From positions 1,364,001 through 1,428,000 of the forward strand of contig NZ_CP066306.1 of assembly GCF_016406145.1 (NCBI RefSeq): DNA of 64,000 nt, in the 5' to 3' direction. Numbering within the stretch: position 1 is the first letter of the stretch; every line of letters begins with the position of its first letter. The translations under genes and the position numbers were made by a program. Of the stretch, positions 37,245 through 45,629 are shown in pieces. This DNA comes from Pseudomonas putida. Lineage in GTDB: Bacteria > Pseudomonadota > Gammaproteobacteria > Pseudomonadales > Pseudomonadaceae. The notes beneath the pieces were generated by a model. The model was given only the letters and a program-made list of their open reading frames with translations, made no database searches and was not told the origin of the DNA.

Positions 37245-38177
37245 ATGAACCTCGACACCCGCATCAAGTACCGCCACCTGCTGTGCTTCCTGGAGATTGC
37301 CCGGCAGGGCAGCCTGGCCAGGGCCGCCGACATTCTGGCGATCAGCCAGCCGGCAATTTCCAAAACCCTCAAGGAGCTTGAAGACCTGCTCGAGACGCGC
37401 TTGTTCGAGCGCAGCCGCCAGGGCGTCGAGCTGACCCCGGCCGGAACTCGCTTCATGCATTACGCCGGGCCCAGCGTACAGGCCCTGCGCGACGGCGTGA
37501 GCAGCTTGCGCGGTGAAGCGCGCGCACCGTCGCAGGTGCGCATCGGCGTGCTGTCCACCGTCGAAGGCCTGCTGATGCCCGAGGTGCTGTGCCGCCTGCA
37601 TCAACGCCATGAGGCGTTGTTGATCAGCGTGGTGACCGGCGCCAGTGCACAGTTGCTCGGGCAGTTGCGCCTGGGCGAACTGGAACTGGTGGTCGGGCGC
37701 ATGACCGATAGCCCGCAGATCCAGGGTTTGTCGTTCGAACATCTGTACAGCGAGTCGATGGCTTTGGTCGTGCGCCCAGGTCACCCATTGCTGGCCAACA
37801 TGCAAGTAGACCGAGCCCGCGTTGGCCGTTATCCACTGGTGCTCCCACCACCGGGCACTACCATTCGCCAGCACGCCGACAGCCTGTTCGTGCAATGCGG
37901 CATTCAACTGCCGGCACAGCGCCTTGAGACCCTTTCACTGGCCTTGAGCCGGCGCTACCTGCTGGGCAGTGATGCCGTGTGGGTGGCGCCGCGTGATGCG
38001 GTGCTGCTTGACCTGCGTCGCGGCGAACTTGCCGAGCTTGATCTGGGGGTGCGGGAACCGGGCGGGTCTGTGGGCATCTGCCGCAATGCCGCGTTGGCGC
38101 TGAGCCTGCCGGGGCAGTGGGTGTGCGATGTGTTGCGGGAAGTGGCGGGGCAATATCGCGAGCGGTTGTACCCGTAA
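37245..38177 (+). CDS. LysR-family regulator, PcaQ-like
   Basis: A 310-residue LysR regulator. The N-terminal winged helix (RIKYRHLLCFLEIARQGSLARAADILAISQPAISKTLKELE) resembles the PcaQ/GbpR subgroup more than typical LysR proteins. The effector domain has RIGVLSTVEGLLMPEVLCRL and a GASAQLLGQLRLGELELVVGR stretch. Homologues control aromatic or sugar uptake genes next to them, but no such gene is adjacent here, so the target is unknown. The ATG at 37245 lacks a clear ribosome binding site. Confidence 0.8.
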   Translation: MNLDTRIKYRHLLCFLEIARQGSLARAADILAISQPAISKTLKELEDLLETRLFERSRQGVELTPAGTRFMHYAGPSVQALRDGVSSLRGEARAPSQVRIGVLSTVEGLLMPEVLCRLHQRHEALLISVVTGASAQLLGQLRLGELELVVGRMTDSPQIQGLSFEHLYSESMALVVRPGHPLLANMQVDRARVGRYPLVLPPPGTTIRQHADSLFVQCGIQLPAQRLETLSLALSRRYLLGSDAVWVAPRDAVLLDLRRGELAELDLGVREPGGSVGICRNAALALSLPGQWVCDVLREVAGQYRERLYP

Positions 38178-38240
38178 GCTTCGTTGTAGGCGAGCGTTCC
38201 TGGCCCAGAAACGCTCGTGTGGTTCATGCCCAAACTGTTC

Positions 38241-39572
38241 TCAAGCGGTTCGCAAGGACACCGCGATCACCGAAGGAACAGTTGAGCCTCGCGCCTCTTC
38301 GTCACGGCCATTGATCAACAAGCGCTTATTGCCTGGATCGAGCGTGACCGTCGATTTAGATGTATAGAAGCCGTCGTCTGGTGGTTGAGCGCCCACCTGG
38401 CCATAACCGAAGGGAGGGACGAAGCGGGTGTCAAACTTGCCAGCCGAGGTCAAGCTAAAGGCAAGCATATAAGTGTAGAAACTACCGTAACCGACCAGGC
38501 CATCGCCTGTCTCTACTCCTGCATACCAACCGCCCGGCTGGTCAAATTTCAACGCTTCGCCGCCGTTGAACTCTTTGGCCGGCATGCCCGAATAGTCGAT
38601 TCGGTAAACAGTCGGGTGGCTGATTTCTTCATCGAGGTCGTACAGTTCCCCGTAAAAAGTGATCCGGTTAGCAACGCGGTCTACGGAAAAACCATTATTG
38701 ATGATCCAGGGATCGGACCAGTGGTGGCCATTTTTGCCAAAGGCATTATCCACTTTCCCTTCGGTGGTCAAGGCTGTGGTAACGCTATACGCATCGTCCT
38801 CCCGCACCAGATACCAGGCCAATACAAGGTGCTGCGCACCTGAGGGGGGCGTGAAACTGGCAATGCCGTCGATGATGTGTGAGTCGGTCTGGGGAATCAG
38901 CTTGCTGACGTCAAGGAAGCCACCGACGCCAAAATCCTCGCGCAATGCGCCGTTACTGTTCAGCCCAATCACCACCGGTTCGAATATCTGCGGCCCGCGA
39001 CGCAAAGCTGTGACGAAAATGCGGTCTTTCGCCAATGCCAGGTGCTCCAGCAGCAAATCTCCATCGATCAAGTCGTGGGTATCTACGTAACCTTTGCCCT
39101 CCCCGAATGTCAGGTCCGGTTGCCCCTTGGCACTCAGTTTCCAAAGGTGGCTGGCTGATTGCCCCTTCATCAGAACAGCAATCAGCAAATTGCCCTCATC
39201 ATCCTCCACGATGCTTTCGATGGACTTGTAGGCAGCGCTGGCAGTTTTGTTGAAATCGAAGATTCCATCGTTGTTGAAACTATTATCCAGCATGCCGTCG
39301 TCTTTCAGGCAAGCCACGAAAACCTTGGCGTCCTCTGTGTTGGGGTTGTAACTTTCACCAATTACATAACTGCGGCCACCGCTGACCATGCTTTTGATGA
39401 TTGCAGTGCTGTCGGCCCGTGACCCGGCGATTTTTTCAAGGATGTGGGCAAGCCCATCGATGCCGTAGTCACGATCGATGGGGGCCTTCGGCAACTCAAC
39501 GGATGTGCAGGCCAAGCTTGGGGATTCACGGGATTCACGGGTTGAACGGACACGCTTTCGTGAAATGTTCAT
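38241..39572 (-). CDS. Delta-60 repeat (beta-propeller-like) protein
   Basis: A 443-residue protein with repeats spaced by about 50-60 residues whose signature is D-x-x-F-G-x-x-G: DNSFNNDGIF, DLTFGEGKG, REDFGVGGF, DNAFGKNGHH, DTRFVPPFGYG. These are delta-60/DUF5122-type repeats, which probably fold as a propeller. No signal peptide is seen. GC content is visibly lower than in the neighbours and no partner gene is beside it, which suggests an accessory gene. Function unknown. Confidence 0.72.
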   Translation of the reverse strand: MNISRKRVRSTRESRESPSLACTSVELPKAPIDRDYGIDGLAHILEKIAGSRADSTAIIKSMVSGGRSYVIGESYNPNTEDAKVFVACLKDDGMLDNSFNNDGIFDFNKTASAAYKSIESIVEDDEGNLLIAVLMKGQSASHLWKLSAKGQPDLTFGEGKGYVDTHDLIDGDLLLEHLALAKDRIFVTALRRGPQIFEPVVIGLNSNGALREDFGVGGFLDVSKLIPQTDSHIIDGIASFTPPSGAQHLVLAWYLVREDDAYSVTTALTTEGKVDNAFGKNGHHWSDPWIINNGFSVDRVANRITFYGELYDLDEEISHPTVYRIDYSGMPAKEFNGGEALKFDQPGGWYAGVETGDGLVGYGSFYTYMLAFSLTSAGKFDTRFVPPFGYGQVGAQPPDDGFYTSKSTVTLDPGNKRLLINGRDEEARGSTVPSVIAVSLRTA

Positions 39573-39909
39573 GACTCTTCCTTGGTAATGAGTAAACGCA
39601 GGGCCGTGCGGCTTACGTCGTTGTCAGCCATTGCGCGTCGGATGCTCATTGGAATCCAGGCTCAAGTCGGGCGCTACTGGCAGAAATGCCAGGGTGGGGC
39701 TGGTTGCTGGCAGAGCCAGTTTTGCCGGGGCGCTGGCTGTGCGTGTGGCCAATACTGGCCAAAGGCCCGTAAGGTTGTGTGCCAGCGCGTTGTCGAGTGA
39801 ACTTACTCCATGAAACCCGCTCTTATGCCGGTAGCCATTGGTAATGGCCGCCTGATAAGCTCGCGGCTTTACCCTGATTGCCCACATGGCGCATGAACAA
39901 GGAAATAGC
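39573..39909. other. 337-bp intergenic region
   Basis: No supported gene. Contains GC-rich short repeats built on CTGGCAG/GCCAG (39678-39735) that can form several small hairpins, and the ribosome binding site AAGGAAAT before the FKBP gene. Confidence 0.4.
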
Positions 39910-40674
39910 ATGAAACAGCATCGTTTGGCGGCTGCGGTTGCCCTGGTAGGCCTGGTACTGGCTGGCTGTGATCAACAAGCCAGCAGCCCCGAGCTGAAAA
40001 CTCCGGCACAGAAAGCCTCCTACGGTATCGGCCTGAACATGGGCAAGAGCCTGGCTCAGGAAGGCATGGAAGACCTTGATTCCAAAGCCGTTGCCCTCGG
40101 CATCGAAGACGCCGTTGGCAAGAAAGAACAGCGCATCAAGGACGAAGAGTTGGTAGAAGCCTTCACCTCGCTGCAGAAGCGCGCCGAGGAGCGCCTGGCC
40201 AAGGCCAGCGAAGAAGCCGCCTCCGCCGGCAAGAAGTTCCTCGAAGAAAACGCCAAGAAGCCAGGCGTGGTCACCACCGCTTCGGGCCTGCAGTACGAAG
40301 TGGTCAAGAAGGCCGACGGCCCACAGCCCAAACCGACCGACGTGGTCACTGTCCACTACGAAGGCAAGCTGATCGATGGCAAGGTGTTCGACAGCTCGGT
40401 AGAGCGTGGCAGCCCGATCGACCTGCCGGTCAGCGGTGTCATCCCAGGCTGGGTTGAAGGCCTGCAACTGATGCACGTTGGCGAGAAGTACAAACTGTTC
40501 ATCCCGGCTGAGCTGGCCTATGGCGCACAGAGCCCAAGCCCGCTGATCCCGGCCAACTCGGTCCTGGTGTTCGACCTGGAACTGATCGCCATCAAAGACC
40601 CGGCCCAGCTGCAGGGCGACGCGCCTGAAGCTCAGGCACCTGCCGAAGCTCCGGCTGAAGCACCAGCCAAGTAA
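39910..40674 (+). CDS. FKBP-type peptidyl-prolyl isomerase, lipoprotein
   Basis: A 254-residue FkpA/Mip-like chaperone-isomerase. It has a lipoprotein signal with lipobox LAGC (Cys17 or so), an N-terminal dimerisation helix region (TPAQKASYGIGLNMGKSLAQ to about residue 120), and a C-terminal FKBP domain (DVVTVHYEGKLIDGKVFDSS, VIPGWVEGLQLM, IPAELAYGAQ, LVFDLELI). The tail is rich in Ala, Pro and Glu. The +2 residue after the lipidated Cys is Asp, which in enterics favours inner-membrane retention; the rule is less strict in pseudomonads. The gene ends before a GC hairpin. Confidence 0.92.
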   Translation: MKQHRLAAAVALVGLVLAGCDQQASSPELKTPAQKASYGIGLNMGKSLAQEGMEDLDSKAVALGIEDAVGKKEQRIKDEELVEAFTSLQKRAEERLAKASEEAASAGKKFLEENAKKPGVVTTASGLQYEVVKKADGPQPKPTDVVTVHYEGKLIDGKVFDSSVERGSPIDLPVSGVIPGWVEGLQLMHVGEKYKLFIPAELAYGAQSPSPLIPANSVLVFDLELIAIKDPAQLQGDAPEAQAPAEAPAEAPAK

Positions 40675-40690
40675 TACTGGTTGGGAATGC

Positions 40691-40716
40691 ACAACGCCCC
40701 GTCTAAACGGGGCGTT
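40691..40716 (+). terminator. Hairpin terminator after the FKBP gene
   Basis: ACAACGCCCCGT-CTAA-ACGGGGCGTTGT; only a short T tract follows. Confidence 0.7.
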
Positions 40717-40908
40717 GTCGTTTGTGCATCAGGCATCGGGCCGAACCTCGTGGGCAGGAGGCTGTCCGAGAAAGGGCAGTGTGAAGAAGCAGGAGGCTTC
40801 TGACGCAAATCGTTCGCGGTTCTGAAACGACTGTGTAAAAAACGCCCGATCTGACCGGGGCCCTTGCTTTACAGGCACCTGCCGTCAGAAAATTCGCCCT
40901 GTTCACAA

Positions 40909-40935
40909 GGTTATCCACAATAAATGTGGATAACC
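40909..40935. promoter_or_regulatory. Inverted pair of consensus DnaA-box nonamers
   Basis: GGTTATCCACA-ATAAA-TGTGGATAACC: two perfect TTATCCACA nonamers in opposite orientation, 20 bp before the YkvA-family gene. DnaA-dependent control of that gene or titration of DnaA is possible; a hairpin role is an alternative. Confidence 0.55.
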
Positions 40936-40954
40936 TCTCCCTGCTGGAGGCTAC

Positions 40955-41395
40955 ATGAGCGCACCCTGGAATTTCGCCCGCTTCCTGCCCTTGGCCGAGC
41001 GCCTGCTGAGCCGTGGCCGCCTGCCGGCTTTGCTGTTCGCCGTGGCCCGCAAAGGCCCGCGCCTGGGCCAGTTGCGTGAAGACATCAAGCTTTTGCAGTC
41101 GTTGTGCCTGGCCTGGTGGCGTGGCGAGTACCGGGCGATCAGCCCCAAGGCACTGGTGACCATCGTCGCCGGCCTGCTGTACTTCGTCAGCCCCATCGAT
41201 GCGATCCCCGACTGGCTGTTGGGTGTAGGCTTTCTCGATGATATCGCCGTGCTCGGCTGGGTGCTGAAGACCGTCTCCGATGAGCTGGCACGGTTCAAGG
41301 CCTGGCGCGACAGCCAGGCACCCGAGCGCCTGCGCGTGGTCGAGCGCTTGCCCGACACCCCTGAAGCTTTGCGCCTGGAGCGTAAAACGCACTGA
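40955..41395 (+). CDS. YkvA/DUF1232-family membrane protein
   Basis: A 146-residue protein with the family core LVTIVAGLLYFVSPIDAIPDWLLGVGFLDDIAVLGWVL, a hydrophobic hairpin. Function is unknown in the family. GGAGG precedes ATG 40955. The inverted DnaA-box pair lies in its promoter region. Confidence 0.82.
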   Translation: MSAPWNFARFLPLAERLLSRGRLPALLFAVARKGPRLGQLREDIKLLQSLCLAWWRGEYRAISPKALVTIVAGLLYFVSPIDAIPDWLLGVGFLDDIAVLGWVLKTVSDELARFKAWRDSQAPERLRVVERLPDTPEALRLERKTH

Positions 41396-41432
41396 AACCG
41401 AGCAGATCCCCACAGACCCCCGGGCTTGGTAA

Positions 41433-41478
41433 TATAATTGGCATAAGGGTTATGCCTACGGATTACATGCGGTAATCC
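41433..41478 (+). promoter_or_regulatory. Promoter and two palindromes before the XRE gene
   Basis: Perfect TATAAT (41433-41438) with no clear -35. It is followed by GGCATAA-GGG-TTATGCC (41440-41456) and GGATTAC-ATGCG-GTAATCC (41460-41478). Both inverted repeats lie between the -10 box and the start codon, fitting autorepression by the XRE protein. Confidence 0.6.
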
Positions 41479-41495
41479 TACGTAAGGGGGTTGTA

Positions 41496-41834
41496 ATGGG
41501 TATTCAGGTCATTAGCCGGGACGGTCAGCCCGAGTACGCAGTCGTTCCCTGGGAGCAGTATCAGGCGCTGCTCAAGGCGGCCGGTCAGGCGCCTGCCGAG
41601 GCGCTTGGCGAAACCAACGATCACAGTGCGACAAGTGCCAGTTTGCCCGCCTTCAGCGAAGTGGCGCAGCTGCGTCAGGCCAAAGGCATCGCACCAGAGC
41701 AATTGGCGCGAAATGTGGGTGTCAGCCCCGCCTACCTGGCGATGATCGAGTCGGGTGAACGCCAGCCGGATGCGGCGATCCGCCGTGCCCTGGCCTGGCA
41801 CTTGGGTGTGGCGGGCTGGAGCGAGCCGTCATGA
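41496..41834 (+). CDS. XRE-family regulator with a Phd/antitoxin-like N-terminus
   Basis: A 112-residue protein. The N-terminus MGIQVISRDGQPEYAVVPWE followed by QYQALL resembles the start of Phd/YefM-type antitoxins. The second half is a Cro/CI helix-turn-helix (VAQLRQAKGIAPEQLARNVG, VSPAYLAMIESGERQPD). AAGGGGG precedes ATG 41496. It overlaps the next gene by 4 bp. The pairing resembles an antitoxin operon, but the partner is not a known toxin. Confidence 0.78.
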   Translation: MGIQVISRDGQPEYAVVPWEQYQALLKAAGQAPAEALGETNDHSATSASLPAFSEVAQLRQAKGIAPEQLARNVGVSPAYLAMIESGERQPDAAIRRALAWHLGVAGWSEPS

Positions 41835-42199
41835 GCCAGGTCAGGATCAGTCGTCAGCATTGGCAAAGCTTGCTGGATGAGCTTGACCTGGCCCGCCGTC
41901 AACGGCATTTGCTGACTTACCGCGCGCTGATCGAGCGTTTGCAATTGCCCAGCCCGGCCATGCAGACGCTGACTGCGGCGCTTGAATACCTGGCGGTGCT
42001 CGATGCCCGTGCCGAGCAGCCGCTGCGCAGCTCGCTGGTGATCAGCCAGGGCGCCAGCCGCCTGCCGCGTACCGGTTTCTTCGAATGCGTGGAGCGCCTT
42101 GGGCGCTTCTCCGGGCCGGTCGACGGCATGGAGGCAGCGTCGTGGCATGCTTCGGAAGTGGTGCGGGTATTTGAGTATGCCTACCCGGAGATTGCCTGA
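41831..42199 (+). CDS. Conserved hypothetical protein, coupled to the XRE gene
   Basis: A 122-residue soluble protein, helical at the N-terminus (HWQSLLDELDLARRQRHLLTYRALIERLQLPSPAMQTLTAAL) and mixed later (RSSLVISQGASRLPRTGFFECVERLGRF). Its length, coupling (ATGA at 41831-41834) and tail suggest a partner of the upstream regulator. I recognise no family. A strong terminator follows. Confidence 0.7.
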   Translation: MSQVRISRQHWQSLLDELDLARRQRHLLTYRALIERLQLPSPAMQTLTAALEYLAVLDARAEQPLRSSLVISQGASRLPRTGFFECVERLGRFSGPVDGMEAASWHASEVVRVFEYAYPEIA

Positions 42200-42279
42200 C
42201 AGGCTGATGATGGCGCCGTGGTTGGCGGTCGCAGGCCGATAGAGCTGCCCCGCCAAACTTCCAACAACGCCATATTCCG

Positions 42280-42325
42280 GAAACAGAAAGGGCCGGGCAC
42301 TGAGGTGCCCGGCCCTTTCTGTTTC
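42280..42325. terminator. Bidirectional terminator with a 21-bp perfect stem
   Basis: Arms 42280-42300 and 42305-42325 pair perfectly around TGAG; the centre is GGGCCGGGCAC/GTGCCCGGCCC and A/T-rich ends flank both sides. It separates the XRE operon from convergent prc. Confidence 0.92.
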
Positions 42326-42342
42326 ACATCAGCGCTGACTGA

Positions 42343-44424
42343 TTACTGCTTGGCCACCTTGGTGCTGGCACTCAGGTAGTCGATCAGGATGCGACCCGTC
42401 TCGGACAGATAAGCGTCGTCTTCGGGCTTGGTGTTTTCATCCTCGGTCGGCAGGGCGTCCTCGTCCTCTTTCTTCAGTTCCTTCAGCGGCTCTTCACCCT
42501 TGGCCTTGCGGCGGATGTTTTCCAGCGCCAGCTGTTTGGCCTCGATCTCATCATGGCGGGCACGGCGGTCCTGCTCGTTGAGGCTGACGGTCTTCTCGTT
42601 CATCAGCTTCTGGGTCAGTGCCAGGCGGTCACGGATATAGGTGAACTCCGCGTCCTTGTCGCTGCGCGCTTCATGCTGGGCCTTGAGCTGCGCCAGGAAG
42701 GGCTTGAACGGGTCGGCCGCCGGCTTGACCACCGGGCGGATGGTGTCCCACGGCATGGCCTCGGGCAGGGCGCTTTCACCGATTTCCTTGGTGTCGATGA
42801 TCGACGGGTAATCGATGTCTGGCAGTACGCCCTGATGCTGGGTGCTCTGCCCGGACACCCGGTAGAACTTGGCCAGGGTCAGTTTCAGCTCGCCATGGTT
42901 GAGCGGCTGGATGGTTTGCACGGTGCCCTTGCCGAAGGTCTGGCCGCCTATGATCAGGGCGCGGTGGTAATCCTGCATGGCGCCTGCGAAGATTTCCGAG
43001 GCCGAGGCCGAGAGGCGGTTGACCAGCAGTACCAAGGGGCCTTTGTAGAAGGCGCCAGGATTTTCGTCTTCTAGCACGTCAACCCGGCCATCGCTGTTGC
43101 GAACCAGAACCGTGGGGCCCTTCTCGATGAACAGGCTGGTCAGCTCGGTGGCTTCCTGCAGGGAACCGCCGCCGTTGTTGCGCAGGTCGATGACCACGCC
43201 GTCGACTTTTTCCTTTTGCAGTTCGGTGAGCAGCTTTTTCACGTCGCGCGTGGTGCTCTTGTACTCAGGGTCCCCGGCCCGGTAAGCCTTGAAGTCCAGA
43301 TAGAAGGCAGGGATTTCAATGATGCCCAGCTTGTAGTCACGGCCAGCCTGCTTGAGCTTGAGCACCGACTTCTTGGCCGCCTGCTCTTCGAGCTTGACCG
43401 CCTCACGGGTGATCGACACCACTTTGCTGGTCTGGTCGCTCGGGGCATTGCTGGCCGGGATGATTTCCAGGCGCACAACCGAGCCTTTCGGGCCACGAAT
43501 CAGCTTGACCACTTCGTCCAGGCGCCAGCCGACCACGTCGACCATTTCTTTGTTGCCTTGGGCGACGCCGATGATCTTGTCGGCCGGGGCCACCTGCTTG
43601 GTCTTGGCCGCAGGGCCCGCTGGCACCAGACGCACGATCTTGACCTGATCATTGTCGCTCTGCAGCACCGCGCCGATGCCTTCGAGCGACAGGCTCATGT
43701 TGATGTCGAAGTTCTCGGCGTTGTCCGGCGACAGGTAGTTGGTGTGCGGGTCGTAGGACTGGGCGAAGGTATTGATGTAGGCCTGGAAGATGTCTTCGGC
43801 ACGGGTCTGGTCCAGGCGCGACAGCTGGTTCTTGTAACGCTTGGTCAGGGTTTCCTGAATCTGCTTGGGCTCTTTGCCGGCGATCTTCTGGCGCAGCACC
43901 TCGTCCTTGACGCGCTTGCGCCACAGGTCGTCCAGCTCGGCCTGGTTCTTCAGCCACGGAGCGTCCTTGCGGTCGATCAGCAAGGTTTCCTTGGCGGTGA
44001 AGTCCATCTTGTCGACGCCCTTGTTCAGCTCGGCCAGGGCGAAGTCCAGGCGTTGCTTGACGCGGTCCAGGTAGCGCTTGTAGATGGTGAAGCCAGGGTC
44101 GAGGTTGCCGCTTTTGAGGAAGTCGTCGAACTGCCTCTTCCACTTGTCGAACTCGGCGATGTCGGCCGCAGTGAAGTAGCTGCGCGCTGGGTCGAGCAGC
44201 TTGATGTAGCTGTCGTAGATGATCACCGAACGGGCGTCATCGAGCGGCGGCTTGCTGTAATGGTGACGTTTGAGCAACTCAACCACGTTGAGGCTGGCGA
44301 CGATTTCGTCACGGTCCGGCTGCAGGCTGTCCCATTTGTTGGCGGCCGCCGCATTGCCGCCGAGCGTGAGGCTGCCCAGGCCGATCATCAGGGCCAGGGC
44401 GGTGCTTGGGAGGAAATGCTTCAT
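42343..44424 (-). CDS. prc: Tail-specific (carboxy-terminal processing) periplasmic protease
   Basis: A 693-residue protease with a signal peptide (STALALMIGLGSLTLGGNAAA), an N-terminal helical domain, a PDZ domain (LEGIGAVLQSDNDQVKIVRL, DKIIGVAQG), and a catalytic S41 core with Ser in RLSASASEIFAGAMQDY and Lys in GQTFGKGTVQTIQPL. Prc trims periplasmic proteins and peptidoglycan hydrolases. The start at 44424 gives an N-terminal signal peptide; an in-frame ATG at 44457 would add 11 residues, and neither has a strong Shine-Dalgarno. Divergent from the quinone reductase gene. Confidence 0.93.
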   Translation of the reverse strand: MKHFLPSTALALMIGLGSLTLGGNAAAANKWDSLQPDRDEIVASLNVVELLKRHHYSKPPLDDARSVIIYDSYIKLLDPARSYFTAADIAEFDKWKRQFDDFLKSGNLDPGFTIYKRYLDRVKQRLDFALAELNKGVDKMDFTAKETLLIDRKDAPWLKNQAELDDLWRKRVKDEVLRQKIAGKEPKQIQETLTKRYKNQLSRLDQTRAEDIFQAYINTFAQSYDPHTNYLSPDNAENFDINMSLSLEGIGAVLQSDNDQVKIVRLVPAGPAAKTKQVAPADKIIGVAQGNKEMVDVVGWRLDEVVKLIRGPKGSVVRLEIIPASNAPSDQTSKVVSITREAVKLEEQAAKKSVLKLKQAGRDYKLGIIEIPAFYLDFKAYRAGDPEYKSTTRDVKKLLTELQKEKVDGVVIDLRNNGGGSLQEATELTSLFIEKGPTVLVRNSDGRVDVLEDENPGAFYKGPLVLLVNRLSASASEIFAGAMQDYHRALIIGGQTFGKGTVQTIQPLNHGELKLTLAKFYRVSGQSTQHQGVLPDIDYPSIIDTKEIGESALPEAMPWDTIRPVVKPAADPFKPFLAQLKAQHEARSDKDAEFTYIRDRLALTQKLMNEKTVSLNEQDRRARHDEIEAKQLALENIRRKAKGEEPLKELKKEDEDALPTEDENTKPEDDAYLSETGRILIDYLSASTKVAKQ

Positions 44425-44566
44425 GCTGATTCGACGTGGAGGCAATTGATCACGCATAGTAGGCCGTCTTTTCCGTTGCCGGTTCCATGGAGCCGGACAA
44501 ATACTGCAAAAAGCCAGGGGCGTGGATACCCCAGGCTCAGTCATGTCAATCAACTATGGAGGCACT

Positions 44567-45529
44567 GTGAAGGCATTGCAAGGCGAAGACGGACATGTGG
44601 AGTGGGTCGAGGCCGAGCGCCCGGCCCTGGATGCCGGCCAGGTACGCATTCGCGTGGCTGCGGCGGGCCTGAACCGGGCCGATCTGTTGCAAATGAAGGG
44701 TCTTTATCCGCCACCACCCGGTGCCAGCCCATACATGGGCCTGGAATGCGCCGGGGTAGTGGAAGAAGTGGGGCCGGGCGCCGACTGGCGGGTAGGCGAC
44801 CGAGTGTGCGCGCTGCTGGCCAGCGGGGCCATGGCCGAGGAAGTGGTGGTCGATGCCCGCCATGTGCTGCCGGTGCCCGAGGGCCTGAGCCTGCACGAGG
44901 CAGCAGCACTGCCCGAGGTCTACGCCACCGCGTGGTTGAACATTTTCCAGCTCGGTGCGGTGAAGGCCGGCGAGAAGGTGCTGGTACACGCCGGTGCCAG
45001 CGGTGTCGGCTCGGCAGCCATTCAGTTGTGCAAGGCGTTCGGCAACCCGGTGTACGTCAGCGTTGGTTCGCAGGAGCGCCTGGCGTACTGCCAGGCCCTG
45101 GGCGCTACGGGCGGAGTGGTGCGCAACGAAAACCTGGAAGCGCTGGAGGGCATGGGCCCGTTCGACGTGATTCTTGACCCGGTGGGCGCCAGTTACGGGC
45201 AGCTCAACCTCAAGCTGCTGGCACGCGACGGGCGTTGGGTGATCATCGGCCTGATGGGCGGGCGCACGGTTGAACTGGACCTGGCGCAGGTGCTGGGCAA
45301 GCGCCTGGAAATCACCGGTTCCACCTTGCGCAACCGTGACGACGGGTTCAAGGCCGAGCTGTTGCGCGAGCTGCAGCAGCAGGTGTGGCCGCTGTTTACC
45401 GAAAAGCGCTTGTCGCCGCAGTTGGTGGACACCTACCCGGTCGAGTTCGCCCAGGCAGCGTATGCCGAGCTTGAGAGCAATCAGGTGTCGGGCAAGCTGG
45501 TGATGGTGATCGACGCTAGCCTGGCGTGA
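44567..45529 (+). CDS. NAD(P)H-quinone oxidoreductase, PIG3/zinc-free MDR family
   Basis: A medium-chain dehydrogenase/reductase of the PIG3-type quinone reductases, 320 residues from the GTG at 44567. Features are GLNRADLLQMKGLYPPPPGASPYMGLECAG and the NADPH-binding HAGASGVGSAAIQLCKAFG; zinc ligands are absent. The GTG start is chosen because TGGAGG lies just before it and VKALQG fits the family start; an in-frame ATG at 44543 has no ribosome binding site. Confidence 0.85.
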   Translation: MKALQGEDGHVEWVEAERPALDAGQVRIRVAAAGLNRADLLQMKGLYPPPPGASPYMGLECAGVVEEVGPGADWRVGDRVCALLASGAMAEEVVVDARHVLPVPEGLSLHEAAALPEVYATAWLNIFQLGAVKAGEKVLVHAGASGVGSAAIQLCKAFGNPVYVSVGSQERLAYCQALGATGGVVRNENLEALEGMGPFDVILDPVGASYGQLNLKLLARDGRWVIIGLMGGRTVELDLAQVLGKRLEITGSTLRNRDDGFKAELLRELQQQVWPLFTEKRLSPQLVDTYPVEFAQAAYAELESNQVSGKLVMVIDASLA

Positions 45530-45555
45530 GATTGCCGGGGCTGCGTTGCAGCCCA

Positions 45556-45620
45556 TCGCGACACAAGGCCGCTCCTACCGTAGGAGCGGCCTTGTGTCGC
45601 GAAAGGGGCGCAAAGCGCCC
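45556..45620. repeat. REP pair, GTAGGAGCGGCC family
   Basis: Arms of 22 bp (45556-45577 and 45581-45602) are perfectly complementary around CCG. The CGCAAAGCGCC hairpin follows. It lies between the convergent quinone reductase and HAD genes. Confidence 0.85.
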
Positions 45621-45629
45621 CCATGGCCC

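Noticed and set aside
39624..39911. Minus-strand frame of 95 codons between the delta-60 and FKBP genes
   Set aside because: No ribosome binding site; runs over the FKBP promoter and short repeats; no family features.
43216..45177. Long plus-strand open frame (653 codons) opposite prc
   Set aside because: Antisense shadow; prc has signal peptide, PDZ and catalytic motifs.
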